DNA of 64,000 nt from Glandiceps talaboti (GCF_964340395.1 NC_135563.1:6777922-6841921); one strand, 5' to 3'. Positions 50,000 through 62,950 are shown, counted from the stretch's first letter. Made by a program: numbers and translations. The notes: a model not told the origin generated them from the sequence alone.

Positions 50000-52900
50000 T
50001 TGTCAAGAAATATGCCAGTCATCAGTTGGATTCAAGTCTGTATTTCACAAGGTCATGTAGATTACACTTCAAATAAAACTTGTATGAACATGTACTTGAT
50101 ATGAGAACAAAATACAATGAATCATGTCTTTAATTAAGTGGACTGTTTTCTTATTTTTCAACATATCGGTTATTGATTCCTTCGCTTCTTAGTCTTGCAT
50201 ACCCGTTATTCCTGGGAGTTCAACTATTTGGTAGCCAGGTGTTCATTCTATGATAGACCAGTATGTGAATTCTAATAACACTTTAATATCTCTACTAGGT
50301 AATCTCCACAAAATATTTTAAAGTTTTCTAGTCATGTATGGTTATAAAGTAGGTAAAAGCTTCCAAGTATTTGGGTGTGTTTTTTAAAAACAAAATGACA
50401 GTTTATTTCAGGAAAGTATTGAAATTTTTTGCCAGTTTTCTCATCACTATTCATAACCATGATGTTGATTGCCTTCTGTGGTGATAGATTATCTACGAAC
50501 TGTTTTCAGTGTTCTTGCTTTAAGGTTTGGGAACCCACTATAACAAAAAGAGGAAATTGTGGCACAAATCTCAGTGACATGGATCGATACTAAGCTTCCA
50601 ATACATTGCAGTATAATTTTGGTGGGGAACCCTGGTATAGTGACTAGGGAACTCTGCTTGATTTTACATCCTTACCTTACCACAGCACCCTTAACAAAAA
50701 CACTGTTTGTACTCTATAGTGACTATTACAGTCTTATCACCTGTTTATTCGTTATTCATAACAGGGCTCAGAAACCCATTTACCCACAATGCAGCTTGTT
50801 TCAAGGTGTGGATTCAGTAACCTTTGCCTTGTTCAGAAAAATGAATATTGCAGTTAGGTGAAAGATTGGTTTAATAAACTAGACTACAACATATATGATG
50901 TATATGATAACAGATATGGGGTAAAGTAAAGCTATACACGTATGTGCATGTTAGGGGTCTATCAAGAGTCTGTTATTGATTGCACAGCCATTTGTAATCT
51001 ACCAATCATTTATGGTTTATCTGCCAACATGGAATTAATGTGCCATAAATCAATTGACAATATTTAATATCATACAGGATGAATAGAGGATGTGCATTAC
51101 AACAGGCAAATCATTCAACTACAGAAAACATATGTTGTGGATCAGTAACTGATGCAGATAATATTCTGTAAGACAATGCCATAAAAAACATTCTAGACAC
51201 ATTTCTTTTCTCTACAGTAGGATGTCTACATATCTATATTATACCATGCACAAGCCATGAGTTCAAACAAAAAATATGGAAGTTACACCCTGACCTCTCT
51301 TTGGCACAACAACCCGCATCTAGTATGTTATCGGTTTTGTAATGTTCAAAATATGAGTCTAAACTTTCAAAGTCATCATTATTCCCCTATGTGTTCGCAA
51401 ATGACTGAACAGCGGCCCATAGGCCATAGTATTGAAATTAATATATTCCATCGTAACTCAAAAAGTTGAATTCACACAGACTCCATTCAAGTGTATAAAG
51501 ACATATCATTGGAGGTAACCAAATTTTGAAGGATTTAACTGACATCTTCAACAATGTCAAACTGAAATATTCTTGATACATACTGGGGTATATATATAAT
51601 TCTTGTAACTTCAAAATAACAGTTTTTTCCATAGAGATTTCAAATGGCTGTAGTGTTGTACACTTTTTGAAATATGTGAAAATGGTAGTATTCTTTTTAA
51701 TGTAACAATTTTTTTCAATTTTCAGAGGTTTTTAAAAAAAAAAAAACATCTGTACCTCTTGGCATGACATTGTTGATTTGGTAACAGCATGTTCATTTTA
51801 GCTGGCCACAGACCAGATTGCCCAGCTATAGTCTGTTACCTGGGTTGGCTATCAGCTGTACAACACAGAAGTTCAATGTAAGACTATGTTTTAAACTTTG
51901 ATCTCTTCAAACGTCAAAGGAGAAACTTTTGCTCTCAGATTTTTCAGCTGGTATAAAATAAATACAAGCGACAATCATCACTAACTAATATTGTTGGGTT
52001 AACGCCTAAATCTGTATTTGCAAGTTTGTAGACCTTGATAGTGTTGTGTTGACTTTAGACATAATAGTACACATTTGTGGGTGGTGTACACATTTCAGAT
52101 GACTACTTATGCCCTTACCAATTATACATCCATTATTGAAGGTAGAGTGAATGACCCCGTTTGACCTCAGCGGTTTATAAGTTCAGACAAAGAATGCCAG
52201 CTGACAGCCTGAAGTGTTTGGTAAACAGTGTGCGGTGCCTTGTCTAGGACTGTGTAACACGACAGGTATTTTTGTTCTGTGTACAGCATTGTGACTCATC
52301 CTTCATAGTGACTTTTGTGATCCTCCCTGTCAGCCAGGAATGTCAGATGTGAAGTGATATGGGTGTTTAGTGATTCAAGCCATGTTTTGTATGCATTTAT
52401 TGCATTATAAGTAATATAATATACTAGTAAACATGGCTCGTAGTAACAACAACAAACCCCCCCCCCCCCCCACACACACACACACCTCCAGTATTTTGAA
52501 GTTCAGAGGCACTTCGTAGTTACTGAGGTTATTTATTGGCCCGAATTTCAATCATAGATTTGTGCATTATTTTTATCATATCAGTGGCGCCATACGGCTT
52601 ACAAAGGATCATTCATTGTGTTCATCCCTAGACCAACTTTTTTTCTATAACTCAGCCAGACAACTGTTTTTTACACCTAAATTTTAATCCTAATCTGAAG
52701 TGAGCATTTAACAAGTTTGTATTTCTAATCTATTGTCAATCAAATCAATGGATTAGTCAAGCAAGTGATGAATCAATGGAATAAAGAAAGCCGAGTGGCA
52801 AGAACCAGGGCAGTGCTGTGAGGATTAGTAGTAGTAGTACACTAGTACAAACCAGGGGAACTTCTTAGTTCATACATATGAATGGGGTCAACTTGTACCA

Positions 52901-54300
52901 ATTCTTTTGATTTATAGGTTGATTAATTTGATTTATTCATCAAAATACCACCTGCTACATGTACATGTAGAGTATTTGAAAAGTAGAAAATGAGGCCATG
53001 GTTAGGTTAAGTTAAGTTAGGTGAAAAAGGAGAAATATTTGCTGAACTATTATTATTAGAATGGAACATGCATTGCTCTTTGAAAAGAAGAATAGAAATG
53101 CCAATGTATTGAAACTGTGACTTAAAAAAAGTAGTGCGCTCTGGTAGTATGTCTGGATTCTGGTAAGCCTAGAATTGGGAGTCAGGTGAAATTTTGTATA
53201 TGCATATGTATGAGATGAACGTGTTTATTTTCTGTACGACATGTGTAATAAGAGTGATGCAGTGTTACATGAACTGGGATCAGTCCAACTAAAGTTTCAA
53301 TACATTGAGAAAACAGGCTTTGAAAAGGAATAGATGGATAAATTTTGATAACAACGAGGCCAAATAAAAGATACATGTCAACTTTCTGATTAAAAAGACT
53401 CTTGAATAATAAAAAAAATAGTTACAAAAAGACAAAATAATTGTATATATATATATATATATTCAATCTTAGGAACAAAGTAGAGTGGTCAAATATCTTT
53501 GATTATTTGGTACAAGTATTTTAATCCAAAATTCAGAAATCAGGACTGCCATTTTTAGCAACTATTACATACAATACTACAGACTTGGTTTCTCAGTTTT
53601 TTTATGGTGACAGCTCATAAGATAAATGAGTTGCTGACAACTAAGCATTTTAACAACTTCAAAGCTAATAAAAGGCTAACGGCTTTCAGAGTATTTACAA
53701 ATTCCATACTAGAACAATATCTTATACTAGTAATAGGTGTAATGCACATACAGATATCTCCTTGTGGACAGAACTCAACTATATACAACTAACATATTAG
53801 GAAACGAGAAATTGGAAGAGAATTTATGCTCTGATTATCTTAGACACTCTATTCATAAAGTTTTCAGATCATAATTTACTTGTATGTTAAGTTGTTTTTA
53901 CAACACCCGTGATAAATGTCATTTATTTTCACATAAATAAAGGTGAATGTACAAATAATGGTGAGACAAGTCTAGAAATATCGCTGCCAGTTGTATATAC
54001 ACCTGCTGTGTGAATAATCTGTTTTGTTCTGTATTGATGGTTTGGGTCTCTCATAATATGAAAAATGTTACTTTATATAGATTTCTCCCAAGATGGATTT
54101 CATAGTGAGGTAATCTTTTTTTAAGTCTTGTAAATTAATGACAGAAGTGTACTGAGTGGTACACATTTGTACTTTTGTATCGGTCAAACTCCTCATAAGT
54201 CATGAAATACAGCTAAGAAAGAAAAATTCTCTTGTACAAAATTCATCAAAATCTTAGAACGCATGTACATTAATAGATCTAAATCTTTACCAGTGTAACA
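50000..54300. other. Intron sequence with small repeat fragments, no gene recognised
   Basis: It contains a fragment related to 39360-39680 (50620-50710), a family C fragment at about 51240-51290 ('accatgcacaagcca', 'caaacaaaaaatatgga'), and C16 plus (CA)n at 52456-52488. Frames are short and unassignable. Confidence 0.5.
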
Positions 54301-54302
54301 AC

Positions 54303-54617
54303 ACCAACACTGCTACACCATGAACACCATCACCACCACCGCCACCATTAGTACTACTAACACCAAAAACACCACCACCACTACTACTACTACTACTGCT
54401 ACTACAACCACCACCACCACTACTACTATTACTACTACTACTACCACTACCACCACCACCACTACTACTACTATTACTACTACTACTACTACCATCACCA
54501 CCACCACTACTACTACTACTACTATACTACTACTACCACTACTAGTACTACTACTGCTACTACTACACTACTACTACAACCACCACCACCACTAAAACAA
54601 CAACTACTACTACTACC

Positions 54618-54658
<41 letters not shown>

Positions 54659-55090
54659 AACCGCTACTACTACTACTATACTACTACTACTATACTACTA
54701 CCACTACTAGTACTACTATACAACCACTACTACTACTACTATACTACTACTACTACTACTATACTACTACCACTACTAGTACTACTATACTACCACTACT
54801 ACTACTACTATACTACTACTACTATACTACTACCACTACTAGTACTACTATACTACCACTACCACCACCACTACCACTACTACTACTATACTACTACCTC
54901 TACTACTACTATACTACTACCTCTACTACTACTACTACTACTAGTAACTACTACTACCACTTCTACTACTACTATACTACTACCACTACTACTATACCAC
55001 TATCACCACCACCACTACTACTTCAACTACTACTGCCGCTACTACCACCACCACTCACATCACCATCATTACCACCACCACTAACACCAC
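54303..55090. repeat. (TAC)n/(ACC)n trinucleotide satellite
   Basis: Nearly 800 bp of TAC and ACC codon-like triplets. A higher-order pattern ('tatactactaccactactag') repeats around 54690-54860. Thr- and Val-rich frames are artefacts. Confidence 0.95.
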
Positions 55091-55299
55091 CAACTTCACC
55101 CCATCACAACCACTAACAATACTTAGCATTACCAAGGTGACCCATCCCAATCACCACCACTAAAAACACAGACAACACAGCACCAACACTAACACAGCTA
55201 CCATCACGACCATCCTCACCCCCACCACTACCAGTACCAGTAACATCAATACCCAGCACCACTACCACTAACAACACAACAACACAGCACAAACACCAA

Positions 55300-55615
55300 C
55301 ATGGCTATCACCACCACCACCACCACCACCCTCCTTACCTCCATCTCTATCACTGACATCACCACCACCACCCTCCTTACCTCCTCTACTTCTGACACCA
55401 CCACCCTCCTTACCTCATCTCTACCTGACATCACCACCGCCACCCTCCTTACCTCCATCTCTACCTCTGACACCACCACCACTACCACCACCACCACCCT
55501 CCTTACTTTCATCTCTACCTGACATCACCTCCACCCTCCTTACCTCATCTCTACCACTGACACCACCACCACCACCCTCCTTACCTCCATCTCTACCACT
55601 GACTCCACCACCAAC
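55300..55615. repeat. ~45-60-bp minisatellite of 'ccaccctccttacctc'
   Basis: About seven units contain 'ccaccctccttacctccatc', 'tctacc(tc)tgacacca' and variable ACC spacers. They continue the trinucleotide satellite to the left. Confidence 0.85.
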
Positions 55616-55689
55616 ACTTTATCATACCCAGTCATTGAATACTATCTTCATCATCATCATTTTCTTCAAAATCTCAATCTCTCGCCATT

Positions 55690-57040
55690 AATTTAATTTT
55701 GAGTGTATTTGAAGAAAAAAATCCTTTCAAGAAATAAATCCAGTAGATGATATACATTGCCAAGCTTCAGGGTGAATACACTACCCATTCCTCATATAGA
55801 TCGAGTGCTGTTAATTGGTTGAATTCACAGAGCACAAGAGAGAGATATAGGTAAAAGATACAATTGATAAGTAAACGTGTTAATATCACTACATTACATC
55901 AGCATGCAGGTGTACCATTCATTAACATCCAACTCAAAAACCTGTGTTATCTGAAACGTAAATTTAGTTTTTTCCTATCGTTTTAAGTAATCAATACTTC
56001 ACCATGTAATTATCGTAATACATTTGGACTCTGCTGAGTCACATGGAATTAAAAACAATCCGTCATTTCATTTTACCAGTTAATTTCCTGTACCACAAAT
56101 ACTCCTAGACATTATTTCGGCAGCCGTGCAGACTGATTATCAGTCTGTGGGAGTTGGTGCTTTCCTCAAAATATAAATGTGAAGTCATAGAAGCTGAAAT
56201 TTTAATATTGTCCAGATCAGTTTTGATATACTAACTACAATCATTAGTTCCTAAATATAGCATACTGCACTCTCCAGCAACTTAATAATTCTAAGATACA
56301 TTTAAAAAATATTACATGGACATATTTACATTCATATTTTTTAAAAAAATGTTTAGATTTTTCCTTCCAATATTATGTTTCAGCAATTACATACATACGT
56401 CATGTATAAATATCATGTCAATGCAATCAGTCCATACTTTTGAAATTGTGCAATGCATAGTAGTCTTTTTAGCAAAATTTGCTGTTTTTTGGTTCAAACA
56501 TATATAATATTTAATAATACTATCATAGTCTGGGTACTTTGGGGTATTTGCACTCCTGCTTGTGGTCTTTTCTGCTACTACACATTCACTCGCTATGCTA
56601 CACTTATGAAAGTACAAATGTACTGGCACATAGACCATTTTTGAAAAAAAAACGGGCATTGAGCACTGTTGCACGCACTTTGTCAATTTTGTGACCCGTA
56701 TATACCTGGATTCCCCAGTATGTTACTGGGTTTCAAGACCTCACAGCAAAAACACTGAACAAGTAGAAACTAGTCAGTATTGAAATTAAAACTAGTTTTC
56801 CTTTTTGTGTCTAGAATTTGGCAGTCATCCAACGTACTTTATAATAGACAACCTTGATATTGAATTTGAGATTATCCCTAGTGCAGTTGACCACTTTAAT
56901 TGAATTTGACAACTTATACAAAGGTGGATAGCAAGAAGATGAATGCTATGCCTCAAGTAAATGGATCTGTCACTGAACACTAGTGTCAAGTATACACTAG
57001 CTGAATACAGATTTAGTGTCTCTTAGCAATGAACCATTGA
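55690..57040. other. Intron sequence, nothing recognised
   Basis: AT-rich and without repeats or frames I can name. Confidence 0.45.
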
Positions 57041-57048
57041 ACTCACAA

Positions 57049-57490
57049 AATATGGTCTCTATTGGAAATAGAAGTTATGAAGATATGAAAAGTAATCAAT
57101 AGATCAGTTTGCTGAATGTAGAATGTTCTGAGACTCTTAGGAGCGAGATCAATAGTTCAATGTAGGATAAAAAAATTAATTCTTTTACGGGGGGGGGGGG
57201 GGGGGTTGAGCCGTTTTAGTTCTCATCCTTCAAATCGGTTTTACTTTTAATGGATTTGAATTGATTGTGTGGTTTGAAGCAATTTTCAATTTTGGCCAAT
57301 TTAGTTAGGGTTGGGGGGGGGGGGGTCTGGGGCCTATAAAGTAAAAGAGTTTAGTTTGTTTTTATCCTACATTGAACTATTGGTGTCATCCCTTAGAAAT
57401 ATTAAAAGTAGTACTGCTACACTCTGAAATATGATTTCTATTGGAATGATTATTAAGCTGTGAATATATGAAAGGTAAATGATAGCATTA
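57049..57490. mobile_element. Inverted-repeat element with internal G runs, flanked by a direct duplication
   Basis: The left inverted repeat 'caatagttcaatgtaggata' (57150) pairs with 'tatcctacattgaactattg' (57363-57382). The repeats extend inward through 'cttttac' and its inverse. Two G runs (about 57189-57206 and 57314-57326) lie just inside. Outside, ~60-bp direct repeats sharing 'tctattggaa', 'gaagatatgaaa' or 'gtgaatatatgaaa', and 'aatcaatag' or 'aatgatagc' occur at 57049 and 57426. Confidence 0.65.
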
Positions 57491-57603
57491 GATAGCATTT
57501 AATACATTCCCTCTGTTATGTGTGCTCATCAATGTATTGAAAGATGCCTGCTATTTGAACCAAATAAAACTGAATGTGTTTTGTAAGGGCAACAAAGCAC
57601 TCC

Positions 57604-57604
57604 C

Positions 57605-57639
<35 letters not shown>

Positions 57640-57645
57640 GTGGTA

Positions 57646-57720
<75 letters not shown>
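57604..57720. repeat. Compound (GACA)n-(AC)n microsatellite
   Basis: About 8 GACA units, a short 'gtggtag' interruption, then about 35 AC units. 'acagtggtag' recurs after the tract, suggesting duplication of the flank. Confidence 0.95.
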
Positions 57721-57805
57721 ACAGTGGTAGGTAGACTGCTGCATTTGTATAACATATTTTCTTCCCCTAAACTGGTGATATTTTTTTTTTAAGTTTTATT
57801 TAAGA

Positions 57806-58022
57806 AGGGTTTACCAAGTATGGTGTAAAAAAAAAAAAAAAAAAATCATTTTAGAAGGGTTGACCAGGTATGGTGTAAAAAACCCAACATTTATAAGGGT
57901 TGACCAGGTATGGTGTAAAAAAAAAAAAAAAACATTTTAGAAGGGTTGACCAGGTATGGTGTAAAAAAAAACCAACATTTATAAAGGTTGACCAGATATG
58001 GTGTAAAAAAAGACCCCAACAT
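57806..58022. repeat. ~55-58-bp minisatellite with A-rich spacers, 5 copies
   Basis: The unit is 'agaagggttgaccaggtatg' plus 'gtgtaaaaa', then an A run of variable length and 'acattt'. The last copy is followed by 'gaccccaacattttgaaa'. Confidence 0.85.
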
Positions 58023-58189
58023 TTTGAAATGAAGTACATTTACAAAAAAACATCTATTTTAGAATGGTTAGGTCGGGAGTGGCGTAGAAGAAACGTTGTA
58101 CATTCTGAATTTAAGGATATACTAATACTAAGGAGTGTTACACCGTGCACATTGTAAAGGGATTACTTAGATTGACTGATATTCTACAT

Positions 58190-58880
58190 TTCCTACATGT
58201 AGGTTAGATGAAACCTGGATTTATGCCATCCTGTAAGTGAACCTAGTCAAATCGTCAGCCGGTGTTATGTCAGCTTAGATTCATTAGTTTATACAAAAAC
58301 CCTACATGTCAGCGTGTACTACTAAAGTAACAACTGTACATTTCAACAAGGAAAAGGTTAACAGTTTCCCCCCTGTCATATCCTCTCAGTCTTAAGGTTT
58401 CATAATCAGTGACAGCAATCCTTACTGTGAATGGTTTTTGTTTTTGGAGGCCATTCAAGTCGTTGGATTATGTCATTTTGTAAGTGAACCTTGTCGAACT
58501 GTGAGTTGGTGGGTTTTTTTCAGCATAGAACAAGAAACCCTACATGTCATATCTTGTACGCGACGTGACTCACTATATATTCAAGTACAACAAGGAAAAA
58601 GGTATCAGTTTTCAGTGTCATACTCCAAGTCTTCAAGTCTGATAATCGCGTTCTTGAAGGCGAGTCAAATTGCTGGGTTATATCATTTTGTAAGTGTCTA
58701 GTCTAATTGTGAGTTATTACATCAGCTAAAAAAAAACAATGTGCTGATTAGTGGGTACTATTGCAGTAACATTTCTATAACAATTAAAGAAAAGATGAAC
58801 ACTTCAACGGTCAATAGCACTCTAAGTCTTCAAGTTTAGTTATCAGGCAGTCACTGCAATCAGTCTGTGAATTAGTTCTT
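58190..58880. repeat. ~225-bp diverged tandem repeats, 3 copies
   Basis: Each copy has, in order, 'ttttgtaagtgaacctagtc', a 'gtcagcttag'-like block, 'accctacatgtca', 'caacaaggaaaa', 'aagtcttcaagt' and 'cagtgacagcaatc'. Copies begin near 58225, 58480 and 58690. Confidence 0.7.
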
Positions 58881-59099
58881 GTTTTTAAAGGTTGATCAAA
58901 ATAATGTAACACATTATCTATGCTTGTGCACATTACCGTCAGCATCATCATTGCTATAGCCTCTCTCATCTTATCGTTATCACTTTGTGATGGACTCATT
59001 TGGCCATCCAAAATCAGAATGACAGTTACCACAGTTTTCAGATGAGTTAGTTTGTAATTACAGCCTTCAATTGAGCACACACACACACAAAGATGATGT

Positions 59100-60800
59100 T
59101 AATGCATCAGAACTTATGAAATTAGACATTAAATGAAAGTGCACTTGAAGTTTGTTTCATGATTGAATTAACTGTACAATGTTTTGATCGACACAAAGTG
59201 CAAGGTCTGTGTGTTGGCAGTGTGATTGTTGAAAGTAGTATACATGTATAGTATAATCATGGGGATGCAGGAGAGAATCGCATAGTGCAGCTGGGACCAG
59301 AGTCAACCCAAATGCATTAACACTCGTAAAATTTAAGCCAGCTTAGAACATACATATAGTTCTGGCGTAAACCCCTGTTTCACATGAAAACTAACTTAAA
59401 GATGACCTTATTTTTTTTTGCAATTTCTCATTACCCAACCGACCCAATTTTTCCACTCTGACATCAAAATAATTTTAAAATATTATTTTCACCCGCCTCT
59501 AATATTTTGTAGAACAGCGCCCTCTCTGGCAATAATAAGCAAGTGTTTGGACTGGTGACATCATCTACAGTCATGGCGGAGGTGGTAATGCTTGTCGTTA
59601 ATCCCATTATAACCAGGCTAAGATATAAAATATTTATACGCGGTGATGATTATTGACTATTTTCGTTATGACTTCAAATTAAGATTTAACTTTTCCTATG
59701 ATTAAGATGTGTCAATTTTCTGTTTTTTTCTATAAAAAACATTAGACATTTGAAAATTCAGACAATGAAATTTCATTAACATCCCAGACACATAAATCAT
59801 TCTTTTTTTCTATCAAGTACCCGGTGGAAATCTAAATAACATAATTTTAATACAGTTTAAAACTAGGACGTACAAAATAATGAGAACCAGGAGGCACTAT
59901 AAAACGACAGATGTTATACAACTATCGTCAAAGAATAATCAATGCATTTTGCTCATTAAAACAGATGTGGGACATTACAAAGTGGAGAACAGTAGAGTTT
60001 ATAGCAGTTCATTCCTCCTTATAGTGAACTAACATGTATACACCTTAAAACTAGCTGGAGGCTTAATTGAATATAAAAACACCATTGCCATGGTACACAG
60101 AGTGACAAGTGACAAATTACAACTCCATTTAAAAGTCAATTCCAGTAGTGAAAGCAGAGTGCACTTTAATTAGATTTAATGACGAAAATATCCTTTGTAT
60201 GATGAAAATTATTGAATTATTCATCGTTAGATTGATGGCGGTCTTGTTAATTTTCTGCCTACTTTCCACTGTTCTTTGTAAATAGTTTCCTGAATTCTAG
60301 CTTGTGGGTTCAATTAAGTTGTCTCTATCAAGGTTTCATATGAGATTCAAGTATGAGGATTTTCTGAAAGCTGTTCTGTGACAACTAGATTGGTGTACAA
60401 TTTATTGGTTGTACGGTAAATCACTGAGTGAGTGAAAATCTTCCCTGAAGCTAACTCCAGGTATGAATGGAGAGTGTTGTTGTCAAGACTCAAATAAGAC
60501 AGGCAACCAGGTGTACAAATAACCATAATTAATTCAGATGAAAAGTGTAAATATTAAAAATGAAAAAGAATCTGCAGAAAAATAAGGAAGAAACTTACCC
60601 TGAAGCTAAGTTGGTAATAAATGTACTAACATTGTTGTTGTTGTAGAGATCTTGGTAAAGACAGGCAACCAGGTGTACAAACAACTCTAATTATTTCTGA
60701 AGAATATTGTGAATGTTAAAAATGAGAATAATCTTTAGAGAAAGAAAATAAAAAAAGCAACTTAAGGCAATATTTAAATTAAACAGTATGTCAATCATAG
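59100..60800. other. Intron sequence, nothing firm
   Basis: There is a short frame starting ATGGCGGAGGTG at 59574 (27 codons) next to 'cagcgccctct', a motif that recurs near 62086 and looks repeat-derived. A partial direct repeat 'aagacaggcaaccaggtgta' links about 60497 and 60659. Confidence 0.45.
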
Positions 60801-60834
60801 TTGTATGATGTTGACAAAGTTTTTGTGTAAAAAT

Positions 60835-60995
60835 CATTATACCATGCCCAAGCCAAGTTACTGTCTTTGAACAAAAAATATGGATTATATACCCTCTGGT
60901 TGTTCTACATGTAAATACACGACAACCTGTGTCTGCATTGCTGATACTGTGGTGCACAAATATGAAGGAAACCATTCCAAATTGCCATTATTTTT
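60835..60995 (+). repeat. Dispersed repeat family C, plus-strand copy
   Basis: Blocks are 'ccatgcccaagccaagtta', 'gaacaaaaaatatgga', 'ccctctggttgttctacat', 'acgacaacctgtgtct' and 'ccaaattgcc'. They match 32280-32440. Confidence 0.65.
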
Positions 60996-61059
60996 CATAA
61001 ATTATGCTTGATGATGTGTAATTTCATGATGTGTCTATACCCTTCAGTGTAAAACATCT

Positions 61060-61265
61060 CATGAATATTCATTGTTCAACCATGAATATATTATTTCTGC
61101 TGACTCCCATGATGCAATGCAAAGATACCCTATAAAGACACAAGATCAATTTGATGTTTTTTCTGAAATCGCAAGTAATTGAAGGTGATGTAAAATCATG
61201 AAATGACTCTCCAGAACCCATAGTTTATGAAAATGACTTCATTTCCTGGAGTGGCGTTCCTCTTT
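61060..61265 (+). repeat. Dispersed repeat family D, copy 2
   Basis: It matches 46230-46465 over 'ctcatgaatattca', 'cccatgatgcaa', 'caatttgatg', 'aatcatgaaatgactct' and 'ggagtggcgttcc'. Family C lies immediately upstream, so C and D may be parts of one longer element. Confidence 0.75.
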
Positions 61266-61887
61266 TAAGAACTTCAGATCATTGTCCTGTTGGCCCTACA
61301 ACATCAGACTTGTAAACCCTATTTCCATGCGGATTTCCTGAAAACTACTTATCTGATCAAAGGAACCATATGTTTTGGCAACAGCAAAGAAGATATTTAT
61401 ATATTTTGAGACATTCTAGCTGTATTCCTTGAACACTTTATAACCAATCTTGACATATTTTACCATGAAAGTAGTTTTATAATAATGGCCCTTTTTTATA
61501 GTAGTTACACTTTATGCATGGTTGACAGGATATGGGTGGTTTTTGAACTACCTCTTTCCTTTTCCAATTAATTTACCAGAATGTAAAGTGACATTGAAGT
61601 GATGCATAGAGAAAAAGGACTGTGTTTTGTGTGATGAATGGATTGAAAGTGACATTTCAATTTTGTAAACGAGTCAAATACCATCAGATAATCATTAATT
61701 TAGACACACTTTTAATGTAATCATGCAAGACTCTTTCAGCTATCCTGTGGTGAAAATAAGTTTATCTCATTGTAAAGATGTTGTCCCTTACATGTATTAA
61801 AATAATACATGGGAGTTGAAATCCTTATACTGGATCGATTGTTACACTTACAGAATGAAGTCCACAACATTACAACTTTTGCTCATT

Positions 61888-62068
61888 GTAAGGGATGATC
61901 ACACAATGTCACACAAGCTATAAAAAATGAATTTCGTATATACAAAAACATGTCAATGTGGCACTTGTGAGCATTCGTTTATGGGAAAGAGAGGGAGTTT
62001 TGGCCTAAACGAACCCAAAAAAATGTTTGTTTATTAAGCTTGTATGACATTGTGCAATCATCCCTTAC
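61888..62068. mobile_element. 181-bp MITE with 32-bp terminal inverted repeats
   Basis: The left terminus GTAAGGGATGATCACACAAT plus 'gtcacacaagct' pairs with the inverse of 'agcttgtatgacattgtgca' plus 'atcatcccttac', with about three mismatches. The interior is AT-rich and non-coding. The target duplication is unclear. Confidence 0.8.
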
Positions 62069-62419
62069 TGTAATCCCATGGGAGACAGCGCCCTCCCATT
62101 TTTCCTCCAATTATTTACCCAGACACACTTTAATCAAATGAGGTCAGTTGTGTAAATTAATGAACCATTGCTTTCTCCAACAATAGCAAAATAATGTTTT
62201 CTAATGTGTTTTAATACTCTATTGAGTATATGATGAATCCTTTATGGTCTAGATATGACTTTTGCTGACCTCAATAGTAGGGCTTACAAGAAAGTAACCC
62301 CCCACCCCCCCACCCCACCCCCGCCACTAGATGTGTAATGACAAATCCTTAGGGTCACAAGTATTTGCCAGCTGAATGAAGATAAATATTGGAGAATAAC
62401 ATAATTATACAAGCACCAG

Positions 62420-62645
62420 TATTTTCAAAGAAATATCGGGCACAGTAATGACAAATTTGAATGTTTTGACTCGTATTTCAAACACAGCTAGCAGAACTAC
62501 ATTTGTAGTGACATAGACACACGTTGTCATGACATAGACATGTGTTGTCATGACATAGAACGACCAGAGTATATATTCCATATTTTTTTTGTTTAATTTG
62601 GCTTGTGGGTATCATCATGGTACAATAGCTAACATTGTTTTATTC
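62420..62645 (-). repeat. Dispersed repeat family C, minus-strand copy
   Basis: On the plus strand it reads 'atgttttgactcgtatttc', 'aaacacagctagcag', a duplicated 'gacatagacacacgttgtca', 'gaccagagtatatattcc' and 'ttggcttgtgggtat', the inverse of the family C order. It abuts the acceptor of the candidate FAM53 exon. Confidence 0.6.
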
Positions 62646-62662
62646 CATATTGTATTTTTCAG

Positions 62663-62713
62663 ACTTCGTACGATAGATGTGGAATAGAAGGTACTCACAA
62701 TAAACAATACCTG
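62663..62713 (+). CDS. FAM53: Candidate FAM53 coding exon 4 (51 nt)
   Basis: An acceptor with a T-rich tract (tgtatttttcag, ending 62662) and a consensus donor GTAAGT (62714-62719) enclose exactly 17 codons, TSYDRCGIEGTHNKQYL. Phase 0 on both sides matches the phase 0 end of exon 3, giving ...KMKE-TSYDRCG. Vertebrate FAM53 proteins also continue beyond the KM box with poorly conserved sequence, so homology cannot confirm it. The support is good splice sites, phase and an open frame. It lies about 53 kb from exon 3, directly next to a dispersed repeat. It could instead be a cassette exon or a chance match. Confidence 0.42.
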
Positions 62714-62849
62714 GTAAGTACTGATAATCAAAGATCAACTGTTAGTCAATTTTAATAGGGAATTCTTTAGGCAAACAGCTGTTCATTTTTTTCAAATGAA
62801 AATTCCCACTCGCACAAGATCTCTTTGGACGCAAATCCCAACTTTTCGT

Positions 62850-62950
62850 TGACATCTCATCGATCATCAGCATCATCAGGGGTGTGTGCTACAATGGGCT
62901 GTTGTCACGTGTAGAATAGCCATCATAATGCTGATGAGATGTCGGCAAAA
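62850..62950. repeat. Short palindrome beside dispersed repeat family A
   Basis: 'gacatctcatcgatcatcag' near 62851 pairs with 'atgctgatgagatgtc' ending near 62943. Confidence 0.55.

Larger units (their letters stand above)
9635..62662 (+). other. Apparent 53-kb FAM53 intron
   Basis: The intron is bounded by the GTAGGC donor of exon 3 and the tattttttcag-like acceptor before the candidate exon 4. If exon 4 is not real, the intron is longer still. The content is repeats and unassigned AT-rich DNA, itemised separately. Confidence 0.55.

Noticed and set aside
58811-59086. 91-residue minus-strand frame
   Set aside because: It overlaps the 225-bp tandem repeat block and has no recognised domain.
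59574-59657. ATGGCGGAGGTG start with good context, 27 codons
   Set aside because: Too short. It lies next to a motif that also occurs at about 62086, so it is probably repeat-derived.
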